A stretch of 64,000 bases of DNA from the NCBI GenBank assembly GCA_964517315.1, contig CAZFCJ010000001.1:62001-126000 (forward strand). The letters run 5' to 3'. Origin of the DNA: DASWJQ01 sp964517315 (GTDB lineage Bacteria > Chloroflexota > Anaerolineae > Anaerolineales > E44-bin32). Under the pieces are notes generated by a model. The model was given only the letters and a program-made list of their open reading frames with translations, was not told the DNA's origin and did not search any database. This document shows positions 18,359 through 28,080 of this stretch, piece after piece; the first letter of the stretch is position 1, and each line of letters starts with the position of its first letter. The position numbers and the translations under genes were made by a program.

Positions 18359-20022
18359 CCACCGCTCTACGGCGTGATCCGCGCGCCCTTGCCGGGGGGG
18401 CGTTTGACGTTTTGGTCGTTGGCGGCGGGATCAGCGGTGCCTGCATCTTGCGTGATGCTGCGATGCGCGGTCTGAAGGCTGCCCTGGTCGAGCAGGGGGA
18501 CTTCGGCGAGGCAACCTCCTCCAACAGTATGCGAGTGATCCACGGCGGGCTTCGCTATCTGCAGGACGCGGATTTGCGACGGGTGCGGAGGATGATCGCA
18601 GAGCGCCGAAGTTGGCAGCGAATCGCCCCTCATCAGGTCCATCCACTTGCGTTCATGCTGCCCACACATGGGCATGGATTGCGTTCTCGCAGGGCCATGG
18701 CCGCTGCGCTGCGACTTAACGATTGGCTGGGCTTCGATCGCAATCGAGGTGTTCCAAAGGAGATCGAGCTGCCTTCCAGCCGGGTCATGGGGCGGGAAGC
18801 CAGCCTTGGAATTCTCCCCGGTCTTGACTCTGAAGGCCATGTGACGGGGGCGGCGCTGTGGTACGACGCGCAGATTTACAACTCCGAACAGCTGCTGTTT
18901 TCGATATTGGAATCGGCTGGTCAAGATGGGGCACGGTTCCTGAATTACGTAAAGGCTGCCGAATTGCTGATAGAGGATGATCGTGTCGTTGGCGTGCATG
19001 CTCGGGATCAGATAACCGGGGAGGGGTTCGATATCAGGGCGGCGATGGTCGTTAACGCCGCGGGGCCCTGGGCGGATCAACTTCTGACGGGACTTGGCCA
19101 CGCAAACGGGCGTTATTTCCGGCCGTCATTGGCGATGAATCTGGTCGTACCTCAACTTTTGCCAGATATTGCCGTGGGTCTGACGGTCCCCACTGGGAGC
19201 AACGGACGACAGAGGACTTTCTTTGCCGTCCCCTGGCGCGGCGTTTCCATCATCGGTACGAGTCACACGGACTACGGTGGGACGACTGGCGGGCTGGAAC
19301 CTGATGAGGGCTCCATTGAGCGCTTGCTGCGCGCCAGCCGCCGGATGTTCCCGGGCGCCCATCTGCAGCGGGATGATGTGCTTTGGGTCCACTTTGGCTT
19401 GTTGCCACAAGCCGCGGATGGGGGCGCGAGCCGGGTCGACCTGTGGCGGCAGGGCAGAGTCATCGATCACCGCGCGCGAGACGGGATCGAGGGTCTTATT
19501 ACAGCCATCGGAGTGAAGTACACGGAGGCGCGCTGGTTGGCGGAACGCACTGTCGACCTTGTCTCTTCACACCGGACCGAAAAGCTGGCGCCTTGCAGCA
19601 CGAAATCTACCCCGATCGTAGGAGGTGACCTGGGATCCGTCGGCGCACTCACAAACGAGCTAAGGGAAAAATATCCAGGGATCAGCCGGCTCGCTGCCCA
19701 CTCGCTTGTTCGCACCTATGGACAACAGGCCCTTGAGATTTTGCGTCTGAGCCGCGGATCCAGCAAAATGTTACGGCCGGTCGAGGGTCAGAATGAGGTA
19801 TTGCGCGTGGAGATAGTCTACGCGGTTCGCCGCCAGATGGCGCAGCATCTGGAGGACGTCATGCTACGACGCACCAATTTGGCCAGCCGGGGCTGGCCGG
19901 GCGAAGCAGTTAGCGAGGAAGTGGCCCGGATCATGGCCGAGGAATTGGACTGGACGGAGAGCCGGCAATTGGAGGAGATAAGCTTTCTTAGGGAGAGGCT
20001 GCGTCAGAAAGTGGCGGTCTAG
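18355..20022 (+). CDS. glpD: FAD-dependent glycerol-3-phosphate dehydrogenase-like oxidoreductase
   Basis: A 555-residue GlpD-type flavoprotein that would oxidise glycerol 3-phosphate to dihydroxyacetone phosphate at the membrane, passing electrons to quinone. The FAD dinucleotide fold is DVLVVGGGISGACILRDAA near residue 20, and the GlpD signature is EATSSNSMRVIHGGLRYLQ near residue 55. The C-terminal DAO_C-like domain includes EIVYAVRRQMAQHLEDVMLRR. Length matches GlpD (about 500-560). A housekeeping enzyme within a glycan locus is unusual; it might act on a glycerol-phosphate or sugar substituent. It overlaps the methyltransferase gene (ATGA). Confidence 0.85.
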   Translation: MTTALRRDPRALAGGAFDVLVVGGGISGACILRDAAMRGLKAALVEQGDFGEATSSNSMRVIHGGLRYLQDADLRRVRRMIAERRSWQRIAPHQVHPLAFMLPTHGHGLRSRRAMAAALRLNDWLGFDRNRGVPKEIELPSSRVMGREASLGILPGLDSEGHVTGAALWYDAQIYNSEQLLFSILESAGQDGARFLNYVKAAELLIEDDRVVGVHARDQITGEGFDIRAAMVVNAAGPWADQLLTGLGHANGRYFRPSLAMNLVVPQLLPDIAVGLTVPTGSNGRQRTFFAVPWRGVSIIGTSHTDYGGTTGGLEPDEGSIERLLRASRRMFPGAHLQRDDVLWVHFGLLPQAADGGASRVDLWRQGRVIDHRARDGIEGLITAIGVKYTEARWLAERTVDLVSSHRTEKLAPCSTKSTPIVGGDLGSVGALTNELREKYPGISRLAAHSLVRTYGQQALEILRLSRGSSKMLRPVEGQNEVLRVEIVYAVRRQMAQHLEDVMLRRTNLASRGWPGEAVSEEVARIMAEELDWTESRQLEEISFLRERLRQKVAV

Positions 20023-20035
20023 GTCAACCACGAAG

Positions 20036-20584
20036 ATGCCATCACCGATCGCTCATTCTGTCACTGGCATTGTTGCAGCGAACTACTGGGATCGTGCGAG
20101 CAAGACTACACTCGGGGTCTTGGCGACCCCCGCCCGGCTGGGGCTTCTGATCTTGCTTGCAAATTTGCCAGATCTTGACTTCGCAGGTGACCTGTTGCTG
20201 GGCCAGCGAGTTCACCACACCTTCACGCACAGCATCGCATTCGCGCTGGGGTTCAGCTTGATTTTGGCCGTCGTGTTGTTTGGGCTCGGATTTTCTTTCC
20301 GCTGGGCGTTTGGGCTCATCATGTCGGTCTATGCATCGCATATCGCCCTGGACATGCTGGGTGGTGGCCCTGGAGTACAGTTGTTCTGGCCATGGTCTGC
20401 GGAGTACGTACGCTCTTCTATTCAATTCTTTCCGTCGGTGCACCATTCACGTGGACTGGTCGACTTTAGTCACCTCGTCTTTGTGGGGTTTGAACTCGCC
20501 TACGCGGGATTGCTCATATGGCTGACGAAAATGGGGGGTCGAATACTTCGGAAGGATATGAATGAAGAGCTCGAAAGTGCCTGA
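20036..20584 (+). CDS. YdjM/DUF457-type membrane metal-dependent hydrolase
   Basis: A 182-residue integral membrane protein with about four hydrophobic segments. It carries the metal-ligand pattern of the YdjM/DUF457 group: early histidine in PSPIAHSVTG, NLPDLDF with two acidic residues, HHTFTHS, and SHIALDMLG. The family is linked to membrane phospholipid or phospholipase-D-like hydrolase activity, but substrates are poorly known. It begins 13 bases after the glpD-like stop and is probably in the same operon. About 300 bp of non-coding DNA follow before the second amidotransferase gene. Confidence 0.85.
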   Translation: MPSPIAHSVTGIVAANYWDRASKTTLGVLATPARLGLLILLANLPDLDFAGDLLLGQRVHHTFTHSIAFALGFSLILAVVLFGLGFSFRWAFGLIMSVYASHIALDMLGGGPGVQLFWPWSAEYVRSSIQFFPSVHHSRGLVDFSHLVFVGFELAYAGLLIWLTKMGGRILRKDMNEELESA

Positions 20585-20887
20585 GAAGAACCGGCTGGCG
20601 TCTGTTGAACCGCACCAGTTAAAGGCCTTTTGAAGAACCCCTGAGAAACCGCTCCAAATAGAAGACGGGCTCTCGATTCGAACCTCGCTGGCGCTCGCGC
20701 AAGCGAGCGCCTTATCAGGGCGTTGTAGCACAGCGCTCCCATGCTGTGCGCGGTGCCGATTATGATTTCAATCCCGCTCATTTTGGCCAGCTCCTCATCT
20801 ACGATGACCCCGTGACTGAATGCTTAGTAGAGCTGCGAACTTCGTTCCTGGCTGTGGTAGATCGAAAGACGTTAAGAGGTGACGATT

Positions 20888-22882
20888 GTGTGTGGAATCT
20901 GCGGTAAGTTTGCTGGACGAGATGTAACCCAATCTGAGATGACTCGAATGACGGATGCCATCGCGCACCGCGGTCCGGATGACGAGGGATTCTTCATCGA
21001 CGGGCAAGTCGGTCTTGGGGCACGACGGTTGAGCATCATCGACCTTGATGGGGGCAGCCAACCCATGTCCAACGAAGATGGCTCCCTGTGGATCGTATTC
21101 AACGGTGAAATCTACAACTATTTGGATCTCCGAGCTCGCCTCGAGCGGGCAGGGCATGTCTTTTCTACCGAGTCGGATACTGAAGTGATACTGCATCTGT
21201 ATGAAGATCGAGGTCCGAATTGCTTGGAGCAGTTGAGGGGGATGTTCGCATTCGCTATATGGGATGGGCACAATCGCGAGCTCTTTCTTGCCCGCGATCG
21301 GTTAGGCCAGAAGCCGCTGTTTTATTCTCATTACGCGGGTGACTTTCAGTTTGCCTCCGAGATCAAGTCGTTGTTGGCGAACCCGAATTTGCCGAGGGAA
21401 ATCGACTACGAGTCGATCTATCACTATCTATCTTTGCGCTTCATTCCTGCGCCCAGAACAATGTTTGAACATATTCAGAAGCTTCCACCTGCTCACTATC
21501 TGATCTACAGAGATGGCTCGGTCCATGTCTCCCAGTACTGGGAGCTATCGTTCGAAGAAAAATTGGAGATCAATGCGGATGAGCTGTTGGAGGGCTTGGG
21601 TGACAAGTTGAATGAAGCTGTTGCCTCCCACTTGATTAGCGATGTTCCGGTGGGTGCGTTTCTGAGTGGTGGTATGGATTCGAGCATGGTTGTTGCCATG
21701 ATGGCCAGGTCGATGGCCTTGAAACCAAGCACGTTCGCGATCGGCGTCAACGAACAGGTGTTCAATGAGCTCCCCTACGCTCGAACAGTTGCGGGGCACG
21801 TCGGAACGAGACATTATGAGGAGTTGGTGAAGTCAAATCTGATCCGGTTATTGCCTGAAATGATTTGGCATCTGGATGAGCCCTCGGATCCAATTGCAGC
21901 GTGCATGTATCACGCGGCGGAATTGGCTTCACGCCATGTGAAGGTGGTATTGGGCGGCGATGGGGGAGACGAGCTGTTCGCCGGCTTCGATCGCTATCGA
22001 GGACTGCACTATTCAGGGCTTTACAGCCTTGTGCCGAGATGGATCCGTGACAAGGTGATCGGTCCTGCGCTCTCCTTTATCCCTGAGAGCTTCAGCTATA
22101 AGAGCTGGACTCAACGAGTGCGATGGTTTCACCAGGTTGCCTCATCCGGTGGGAAGGGGGCTCAATACGCGGCAGCGACCTCGTTTTTCCGCTTCAATGA
22201 ACGGGAGAAACGGGAGCTCTTTCAGGATGAGCTGTGGAGAGAGTTGAAATCGTTGAACTCGGCAGAGCTCATGGTCGATATTTTTGAACGAGCGCCGGCA
22301 GACTCCCTCACAGATCGAATGCTCTACACAGACTTTGTCACGCGCCTGCCCGAACACTCGCTTATGTTGACGGACAGGATGACGATGGCCCACAGCTTGG
22401 AAGCGCGGTCGCCTTTTCTGGACCATGAATTGGTTGAGTATGTCGCCAAATTTCCGAGCAACCTCAAGATCAGGAACGGTGAGCTCAAGTCGATTCTGCG
22501 TCAGCTGGCGAAATCTTATCTGCCTGAATCAATTGTGGAGCGAAAGAAGCAAGGATTCATGTTTCCCGTTGCCTACTGGTTTCGAGGGGAGCTGTACGAT
22601 TTCTTGCGTGCCACATTATTGAATTCAACGTTCATCAAAGAGGGGGTTTTTCGGCGAGATTACATCGAGCGGTTGATTGAGGAACACCACAAAAGTCAAG
22701 TTGATCATCACGTCCGCTTGTGGATGTTGTTGAACCTCGAGCTCTGGTACCAGCTTTACCTCGGAGACCGCTCACCCCACGCAATTTCCGAGGAGATTCG
22801 CGAGAGGGTTGCAATACCTTCCAATGGGGACAGTATGTACTCGCCCGTTGTTAAGTCGGGTCAGAGTATTTTGATCGAATAG
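20888..22882 (+). CDS. asnB: Asparagine-synthetase-type amidotransferase (copy 2)
   Basis: A 664-residue class II amidotransferase, paralogous to the gene at 15654 but well diverged. A GTG start at 20888 puts Cys at position 2 (MCGICGKFAG), as the N-terminal nucleophile requires, and follows AAGAGGTGA at good spacing; the in-frame GTG three codons upstream would bury the cysteine. Key segments are RGPDDEGFFIDG, FNGEIYNYLDLR, LSGGMDSSMVVAMMA (PPi loop near residue 257) and VVLGGDGGDELFAGFDRY. It is similar to the amidotransferases associated with exopolysaccharide/exosortase clusters, although no exosortase is present here. Likely role: amidation of a sugar acid or peptide part of the glycan. 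Confidence 0.92.
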   Translation: MCGICGKFAGRDVTQSEMTRMTDAIAHRGPDDEGFFIDGQVGLGARRLSIIDLDGGSQPMSNEDGSLWIVFNGEIYNYLDLRARLERAGHVFSTESDTEVILHLYEDRGPNCLEQLRGMFAFAIWDGHNRELFLARDRLGQKPLFYSHYAGDFQFASEIKSLLANPNLPREIDYESIYHYLSLRFIPAPRTMFEHIQKLPPAHYLIYRDGSVHVSQYWELSFEEKLEINADELLEGLGDKLNEAVASHLISDVPVGAFLSGGMDSSMVVAMMARSMALKPSTFAIGVNEQVFNELPYARTVAGHVGTRHYEELVKSNLIRLLPEMIWHLDEPSDPIAACMYHAAELASRHVKVVLGGDGGDELFAGFDRYRGLHYSGLYSLVPRWIRDKVIGPALSFIPESFSYKSWTQRVRWFHQVASSGGKGAQYAAATSFFRFNEREKRELFQDELWRELKSLNSAELMVDIFERAPADSLTDRMLYTDFVTRLPEHSLMLTDRMTMAHSLEARSPFLDHELVEYVAKFPSNLKIRNGELKSILRQLAKSYLPESIVERKKQGFMFPVAYWFRGELYDFLRATLLNSTFIKEGVFRRDYIERLIEEHHKSQVDHHVRLWMLLNLELWYQLYLGDRSPHAISEEIRERVAIPSNGDSMYSPVVKSGQSILIE

Positions 22883-22973
22883 GGGATGCAGGAGATCAAC
22901 GGTCATCTTTCTTGCGGTCCAGCGCTTCTACGTCGTCCAGGGGAGGAGCCGAGGAGCCTGCCGGGGATTCTCT

Positions 22974-24755
22974 GTGCCGCCTAAACAGCATCCGTGGATA
23001 TGCAGTGTCGTAGCTCTGTTAATGTGCGGTGGCTGTGCGGCGCCCGTCCCTGAGACGGTTCATGAGCTTGCCGGAACGCCCGTGACGCCGGTCCCGTCGG
23101 GCCCCCGCAGCAGACCTACCGCTCCGTCATCTTACGGCGCGCCGAACCTCGACCAAGTCAGGCAGTGGGAAATGCACGAGATTGTGTTGCAAAGTTCTCA
23201 GGAATACGAGAATCCGTTCACGGATGTGGAGGCCTTCGCGGACTTCGAATCCGAACAGGGTCGGCAAGTCCGCGTCTACGGCTTCTATGATGGGAACGGC
23301 GAAGGAGGACCGGGCAACCTCTGGAAAATTCGATTCATGACGGGCGAGCAAGGATTATGGCACTGGTCAGCCAGTTCCAGCGATCCGCAGAATTTGGGTT
23401 TCAATCGACCGGCTGGAACCTTTGAGGTGATTGGCTCCCGTGTGCCCGGTCCGCTGTCCCCGGATCCACGGCGACCTACGGTCTGGCGCCACGCAAATGG
23501 TGAACCCTTCCTTTGGACGTTGGGCTATTCAATCCATATGTTGGGGGCCGACCGGTCCCATCCGACCCTCGGTGGCTGGGAAGATTACTTGGAATGGCTC
23601 GAGATCCATGAGTTCAATGGGGTCATGTTCACACTTCAAGTCCCCAGCTTCGCATCTTGCAGCACATGTCGGCGAGGGATGGCACCTTGGACCGAGCTGG
23701 GCTCTGCTCCACCGCCCGCGTACGCATTTGAACGCAGCGGATCGGTGGACTATCTGCTGATGCCTTGGGCGAGGCGTGGAGAGCATCGCCAGTTCGGCAG
23801 GAATGCACGTGAGACCGATTTCTCCCGTTTGTATCTGCCCTTCTGGGTCAAACTCGACGCGGTCGTCGAAGCGCTGGCTGAGCGAGGGATGATCGCACAC
23901 ATGATGCAGTATGACGATCAAACTTTCCATCCCCCCCAGGGGAGTCAAGCCGAGCGGCTGTATTGGGACTACATCTTGCGTCGAACCGGTGGGTATTGGA
24001 ACGTCGCATACAACGATGGCATTGATCTGGGAGAATACCGGGCAATCCCCGGTTGGGTAGAGGAATGGCAGGAGTACTTCGAGGAGAACGACCCTTTCAG
24101 CCATCCTCGATCTTCCCGGCATGGGGACGATGATCGGCCTTCAGCCACATGGAGGAGCGTTCAAGCGGCGGACGACGTGCACCCAAAGAGCATTGATGCG
24201 TGGCGGCGACTGATGACCGCCAGTCCTTCTAAACCCATTACAGAGGATGATGGCATTCGAGCGCTGAACTACCGTTCTGGCCTGTCAGCAGAACGTTTCC
24301 TGCAATTGGCCTGGTGGTCAGTGCTATCGGGCCCTGGTTCTTTCGGCGCTACCTGGGCGGGCGAGTTTGAACCCGGAAACTGGTACACGAACCTGGGGAA
24401 TTCCAGCCTGGGAATGCATTACGTGAAACTGCGCAATCAATTCATCTTGGAATTCGACGCACAATCGGGCCTTCAAATACCGTTTTGGAAACTGGAAGTA
24501 AGCGATGAATTGGTCAAAGGAGACTCGGTCTACTGTGTGTCCTCGGACGATGGGGATCATTATTTAGTCTATTTCGAGGGAGACAGATCAGCGGATCTAG
24601 ATCTTGCCAATGCTGAGCGACCGCTGCCGGCTACATGGTTCGATCCATTGACGGGCGACCAACTTGAGGCGGGAACGATCCAGCCCGGTGGGGTCGTGGA
24701 AGTTGAATCGCCGTTCTCGCCACCTTCGGTCTTGTACTTGGGAGCTGGAGAGTGA
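22974..24755 (+). CDS. Secreted DUF5060/DUF4038-type glycoside-hydrolase-like protein (copy 1)
   Basis: A 593-residue exported protein. A hydrophobic signal region is followed by Cys-rich LLMCGGCAAP, so it is probably a lipoprotein, though the lipobox is not ideal. After a Pro/Thr/Ser linker, residues about 60-160 form a DUF5060-like beta-sandwich (QWEMHEIVLQSS, then FYDGNGEGGPGNLWKIRFM). Residues about 170-510 resemble the DUF4038/apiosidase-like barrel (FLWTLGYSIHMLG, then VMFTLQVPSF). At the expected catalytic-acid site the barrel reads NVAYNDGIDLGEY, where the copy at 35865 has NLSEEYNENY, so activity may differ. The C-terminal beta domain has YLVYFEGDRSADLDL. The start is GTG. It may trim or bind the surface glycan. 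Confidence 0.8.
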   Translation: MPPKQHPWICSVVALLMCGGCAAPVPETVHELAGTPVTPVPSGPRSRPTAPSSYGAPNLDQVRQWEMHEIVLQSSQEYENPFTDVEAFADFESEQGRQVRVYGFYDGNGEGGPGNLWKIRFMTGEQGLWHWSASSSDPQNLGFNRPAGTFEVIGSRVPGPLSPDPRRPTVWRHANGEPFLWTLGYSIHMLGADRSHPTLGGWEDYLEWLEIHEFNGVMFTLQVPSFASCSTCRRGMAPWTELGSAPPPAYAFERSGSVDYLLMPWARRGEHRQFGRNARETDFSRLYLPFWVKLDAVVEALAERGMIAHMMQYDDQTFHPPQGSQAERLYWDYILRRTGGYWNVAYNDGIDLGEYRAIPGWVEEWQEYFEENDPFSHPRSSRHGDDDRPSATWRSVQAADDVHPKSIDAWRRLMTASPSKPITEDDGIRALNYRSGLSAERFLQLAWWSVLSGPGSFGATWAGEFEPGNWYTNLGNSSLGMHYVKLRNQFILEFDAQSGLQIPFWKLEVSDELVKGDSVYCVSSDDGDHYLVYFEGDRSADLDLANAERPLPATWFDPLTGDQLEAGTIQPGGVVEVESPFSPPSVLYLGAGE

Positions 24756-24810
24756 AATCTGGGTTCCAACGCCCTTGTAAGGTTGCCAGAGAAGATTCCG
24801 GTCCAGCATC

Positions 24811-25344
24811 ATGTTGAGCCCGTTTGTACGCATACTTCAACGTTATCTCTATATTGGTGCGCTTGCGTCCGTGTATTATTTTCTTCGCTACCGCTGCTAC
24901 GTGAGTCCTCAATCCCGTGTTCAGCTGTCCAGCAACATCAGCATCGGCCAGGGAACGGTCATAAAGCCGTTTGCCATCCTGCAAACCCATACGGGTGATT
25001 TAAGGATTGGTAAGAATTGCGCCATCAGCAGCTTCAATCATCTCTCCGCGGGGGAGGCCAATCTGCTGTTGGGCGACCACGTTCGTATTGGTCCCAATAC
25101 GACCATCGTGGCTTCGAGCCGCAACTTCCGCGATCGCAGCCGTCGTATCGCTCAGCAGGGCTTCAGCCACCAAGGCGTGCAAATAGGTGATGATGTCCTT
25201 ATCGGAGCGGGGGTTGTCATTTTGGACGGGGTGGAGATTGGGCAGGGGGCTGTGATCGGTGCAGGCAGCGTAGTGACGTCCTCCGTCGAACCGTATGTAG
25301 TTGTCGCAGGTTCCCCTGCTCAACCATTAGGCGCCAGATCTTAG
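24811..25344 (+). CDS. Hexapeptide-repeat (left-handed beta-helix) acyltransferase
   Basis: A 177-residue transferase of the WbbJ/maltose-acetyltransferase type. A hydrophobic N-terminus (YLYIGALASVYYFLRY) is followed by hexapeptide repeats: SNISIGQGTVIKP, LRIGKNCAISSFN, LLLGDHVRIGPNTTIVASS, then VQIGDDVLIGAGVVILDG and GQGAVIGAGSVVTS. The usual catalytic-histidine segment, SHQGVQIGDDV, is preserved. Such enzymes O-acetylate sugars with acetyl-CoA. It follows the DUF5060 gene by 55 bases and precedes the flippase-like gene. The donor acyl group is inferred from the family. Confidence 0.88.
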   Translation: MLSPFVRILQRYLYIGALASVYYFLRYRCYVSPQSRVQLSSNISIGQGTVIKPFAILQTHTGDLRIGKNCAISSFNHLSAGEANLLLGDHVRIGPNTTIVASSRNFRDRSRRIAQQGFSHQGVQIGDDVLIGAGVVILDGVEIGQGAVIGAGSVVTSSVEPYVVVAGSPAQPLGARS

Positions 25345-25376
25345 TCCATCATTCTATGAAACAGGAAGCTATGACC

Positions 25377-26336
25377 ATGAAGAAGAAGGCTCTTCTTTTG
25401 ATAAGAGTCTTGGTAACGGTTTCACTCGTGGCCTTCCTTGTCTATTGGGTTGACCTTGAGCGATTGGTCAATCAGTTAAGGCAACCCGACCTGAAGCTGC
25501 TGGCGCTGGCTTCACTCATGCTTATTGTTCAGTATTTCGTAAGCGCTTTTCGATGGCAACAAATACTTGCTGCAGATGGAATTCCGCACTCGCTGCTTTT
25601 CCTGGTGAAGACTTATCTGATCGGAAACTTTCTAAGTCTCTTTCTACCCACGGGGTTTGGTGGGGATATCTATCGCGTTCACGCACTGAACCGTGTAAAT
25701 TCCGACATGGGTAGAAGCACCTCTTCCGTATTGTTCGACCGAGCATCAGGACTATTTGCCCTGCTCTCGATTTCTTTGGTGGGGGGGCTTTTCCTGCCAG
25801 GCAATCCGTTTGGGCTTGGACTTCTGGCCATCTATGTAGCCGGCATCGTTGGCTTTGTGGTGATGACCTCTTCATTTGTCATGGATTGGCTATCGGGGAT
25901 TCGATGGAGACCAGTTCAGATCCTTTTGGGGATTCTGAGGTCATTCCGCCAGTACAGGACGAAAACAGGGAAGATTCTGATCATAATTTCTGTATCCTTG
26001 TTATTTCAGTTCAATATTGTGGTCATTAACAAAATCTACGCGGCTGCGTTGGACGTCACAATCCCGTTTCTGCACTTGATGGTGATTATCCCCATCATCT
26101 ATCTAACTGAGGCTGTTCCCATCTCGATCAATGGGCTGGGGGTTCGAGAAAGCGCGTTCGCTTTCTTTTTCAGCTTGCTTGGATTTTCCGCGGCGGATGG
26201 TCTGGCAGTCTCGCTCTTGGTGCTTGTGATGAGGTATCTGGTTGGGATATTGGGCGGGGCTGTCTTCCTGGTCGACTCCATTCGCTCTCGATCCCAGGAG
26301 AGAGTCTTGGACCGTGCCGGTCCCGCCGACGTTTGA
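25377..26336 (+). CDS. UPF0104/LPG-synthase-TM-like membrane protein (copy 1)
   Basis: Predicted 319-residue membrane protein with about eight helices. It has the family sequences FRWQQILAADG, GNFLSLFLPTGFGGDIYRVH and, near the end, EAVPISINGLGVRESAFAFFF. The family (lysylphosphatidylglycerol-synthase transmembrane region, AglD/UPF0104) includes lipid- or glycolipid-flipping proteins. ATG 25377 has AGGAAG eight bases upstream; two in-frame ATGs lie 6 and 21 bases earlier. The paralogue at 33037 sits in a similar setting. Since no Wzx is visible, these two are candidates for moving a lipid-linked sugar across the membrane; this is inference. Confidence 0.85.
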   Translation: MKKKALLLIRVLVTVSLVAFLVYWVDLERLVNQLRQPDLKLLALASLMLIVQYFVSAFRWQQILAADGIPHSLLFLVKTYLIGNFLSLFLPTGFGGDIYRVHALNRVNSDMGRSTSSVLFDRASGLFALLSISLVGGLFLPGNPFGLGLLAIYVAGIVGFVVMTSSFVMDWLSGIRWRPVQILLGILRSFRQYRTKTGKILIIISVSLLFQFNIVVINKIYAAALDVTIPFLHLMVIIPIIYLTEAVPISINGLGVRESAFAFFFSLLGFSAADGLAVSLLVLVMRYLVGILGGAVFLVDSIRSRSQERVLDRAGPADV

Positions 26337-26450
26337 CAGAAGACCAGAGTTGAGGAACCGGGGCTATGGTGGGGCCCCGCCACGCGCGACATCCTGGCGA
26401 TACACAGAAAGGATCAGGATGAGAGTGTCCATCTCGGAGGTCGGTAGCGC

Positions 26451-27878
26451 ATGATCGAAGGATTGATTACGAAAATAGAAGAAGACGCACGTTGGCAGGT
26501 CGCGCTCTTGGTGTTGATCTTGGCCCTGGCACTGGGGCTGCGCCTCTATCGATTGGGCGATTGGAGCTTCTGGGGTGATGAAGCCATCACCCTCGAGCGA
26601 GCGAGCGGCATTTTCAGTTTGTCCCTCTCACGCTGGTCCCCATCGTTGCTGTTGACGAACCTGGCGTTCGGGGTGTTCGGCATGAGTGAATGGTCGGCGA
26701 GGATTGTCCCGGCACTCGGCGGCGTCATCACAGTTGCCGTCGTTTACGCCCTTGTAAACGAGATATTTGACCCGATGGTTGCTGCCGTCGCCAGTGGGCT
26801 GCTTGCAATTTCTCCGTGGCATATCTATTGGTCGCAAAATGCGCGCTTCTACACATTCTTGCTTCTTTTCTTCACACTCGGTCTTCTGTACTTCTATATC
26901 GGTCTTGAAAAGGACCGTCTATCGTACATTCTACTCTCTCTTGGATTCTTCGGGCTCGCGGTGATCGAGCGAATGGTGGGCCTCTTCTTCGTGCCCGTAG
27001 TTGGGGGTTATCTCGTTCTTCTTTATCTTCTCCGGTTTGAAAAACCGCCTGGTCTCCGGCTGCGCAACATCCTGGCCTTTGGTGTTCCCTTGCTGGCCGG
27101 CTCACTCCTTGCCGTTCGTAGCCTCTCGTTGTTTTCGGATCCCAGCAGCTGGCAGACTTCGTTCGGCTGGATCAACGCCAATCCGTTCTGGATCGCGGCG
27201 GGGGTGGTGTATTACGTGGGGCTTCCAGGCATCGTTCTTGGGAGTCTTGGCGGCGCCTACCTAATGCTCTCAAAGGATCGGGCCGGTCTATTGTTCACGA
27301 TAGCCGCGTTGGTTCCCCTCTTGTCGATTATGCTCGTTTCCCTCGTTCAATACTCGGCGAATCGATATGTGTTCGTCTCCTTAACGGCTTGGCTCATCCT
27401 CGCCGCGATTGCGGCCGTGGAACTATTGCGAGCAGTTCGTGGTGCCCCGCATCACTATTTGGCGCTGGGTGCTATGGCCATCCTGATTCTGCAACCGATG
27501 AGCGAAGATGTGCTTTACTACCGATATCAGCACGGCAACCGGGATAACTGGAGGGCGGCGTTTGCCTTTATTGAGACAAATATGCGGGATGGCGATCGGG
27601 TGATTAGCGGAAACCCGGCCGTAGGTAGATACTATTTGGACGGTGAGGTGTCGGGAATGGCCTATCTGGAGGAGGCGGACTTGGAAGGGGTCAATTCCCG
27701 GACCTGGTTCGTAGAGGACATGACCGTGGCTAAGAAATGGCCGCATGTTCACCGGTGGTTAAGAGGGCATGCCACCCTTGTCAGGCAGTTCGATGTCCAA
27801 GTCCGAGCCAGAACTTTTGAAATGAATGTCTACCTTTATCAGCCGACTTCCCTGTCCGCGGACGCGATTTCAGACTAG
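26451..27878 (+). CDS. GT39-type (ArnT/PMT-like) membrane glycosyltransferase (copy 1)
   Basis: A 475-residue integral membrane GT-C glycosyltransferase with about eleven helices. The first extracytoplasmic loop holds the catalytic acidic pair in SFWGDEAITLERA near residue 40. Other matching segments are SPWHIYWSQNARFYTFLLLF, YSANRYVFVSLTAWLILA and YQHGNRDNWRAAFAFIE. Family members use polyprenyl-phosphate-linked sugars as donors on the outer face of the membrane. It is a close paralogue of the gene at 37680: the same segments appear in the same order. It probably modifies a lipid-linked or surface acceptor, with the neighbouring flippase-like protein supplying the donor. Confidence 0.9.
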   Translation: MIEGLITKIEEDARWQVALLVLILALALGLRLYRLGDWSFWGDEAITLERASGIFSLSLSRWSPSLLLTNLAFGVFGMSEWSARIVPALGGVITVAVVYALVNEIFDPMVAAVASGLLAISPWHIYWSQNARFYTFLLLFFTLGLLYFYIGLEKDRLSYILLSLGFFGLAVIERMVGLFFVPVVGGYLVLLYLLRFEKPPGLRLRNILAFGVPLLAGSLLAVRSLSLFSDPSSWQTSFGWINANPFWIAAGVVYYVGLPGIVLGSLGGAYLMLSKDRAGLLFTIAALVPLLSIMLVSLVQYSANRYVFVSLTAWLILAAIAAVELLRAVRGAPHHYLALGAMAILILQPMSEDVLYYRYQHGNRDNWRAAFAFIETNMRDGDRVISGNPAVGRYYLDGEVSGMAYLEEADLEGVNSRTWFVEDMTVAKKWPHVHRWLRGHATLVRQFDVQVRARTFEMNVYLYQPTSLSADAISD

Positions 27879-28080
27879 TTTGCTCTGGATGCTTGTTTCG
27901 TGGCGTGCATCACCCTACATCCCGGACTCGTTGTATCTACAATCGTTGCCAAATACGACCGAACGGAGTTCGTCTCCGCGCTCCAGGCACGGAGATGCTG
28001 GAGTAGGCAGGATCCGGCTCAGGCCTGAGCGGATATGGCTGGGCTGCGCGAATGGATTTTAGGAGGTTAGAATTCACGTT

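Noticed and set aside
15654..22882. Exosortase/PEP-CTERM system, suggested by GT4 and amidotransferase types
   Set aside because: No exosortase and no PEP-CTERM sorting tail was found; the CTPGFWK protein ends without a membrane helix.
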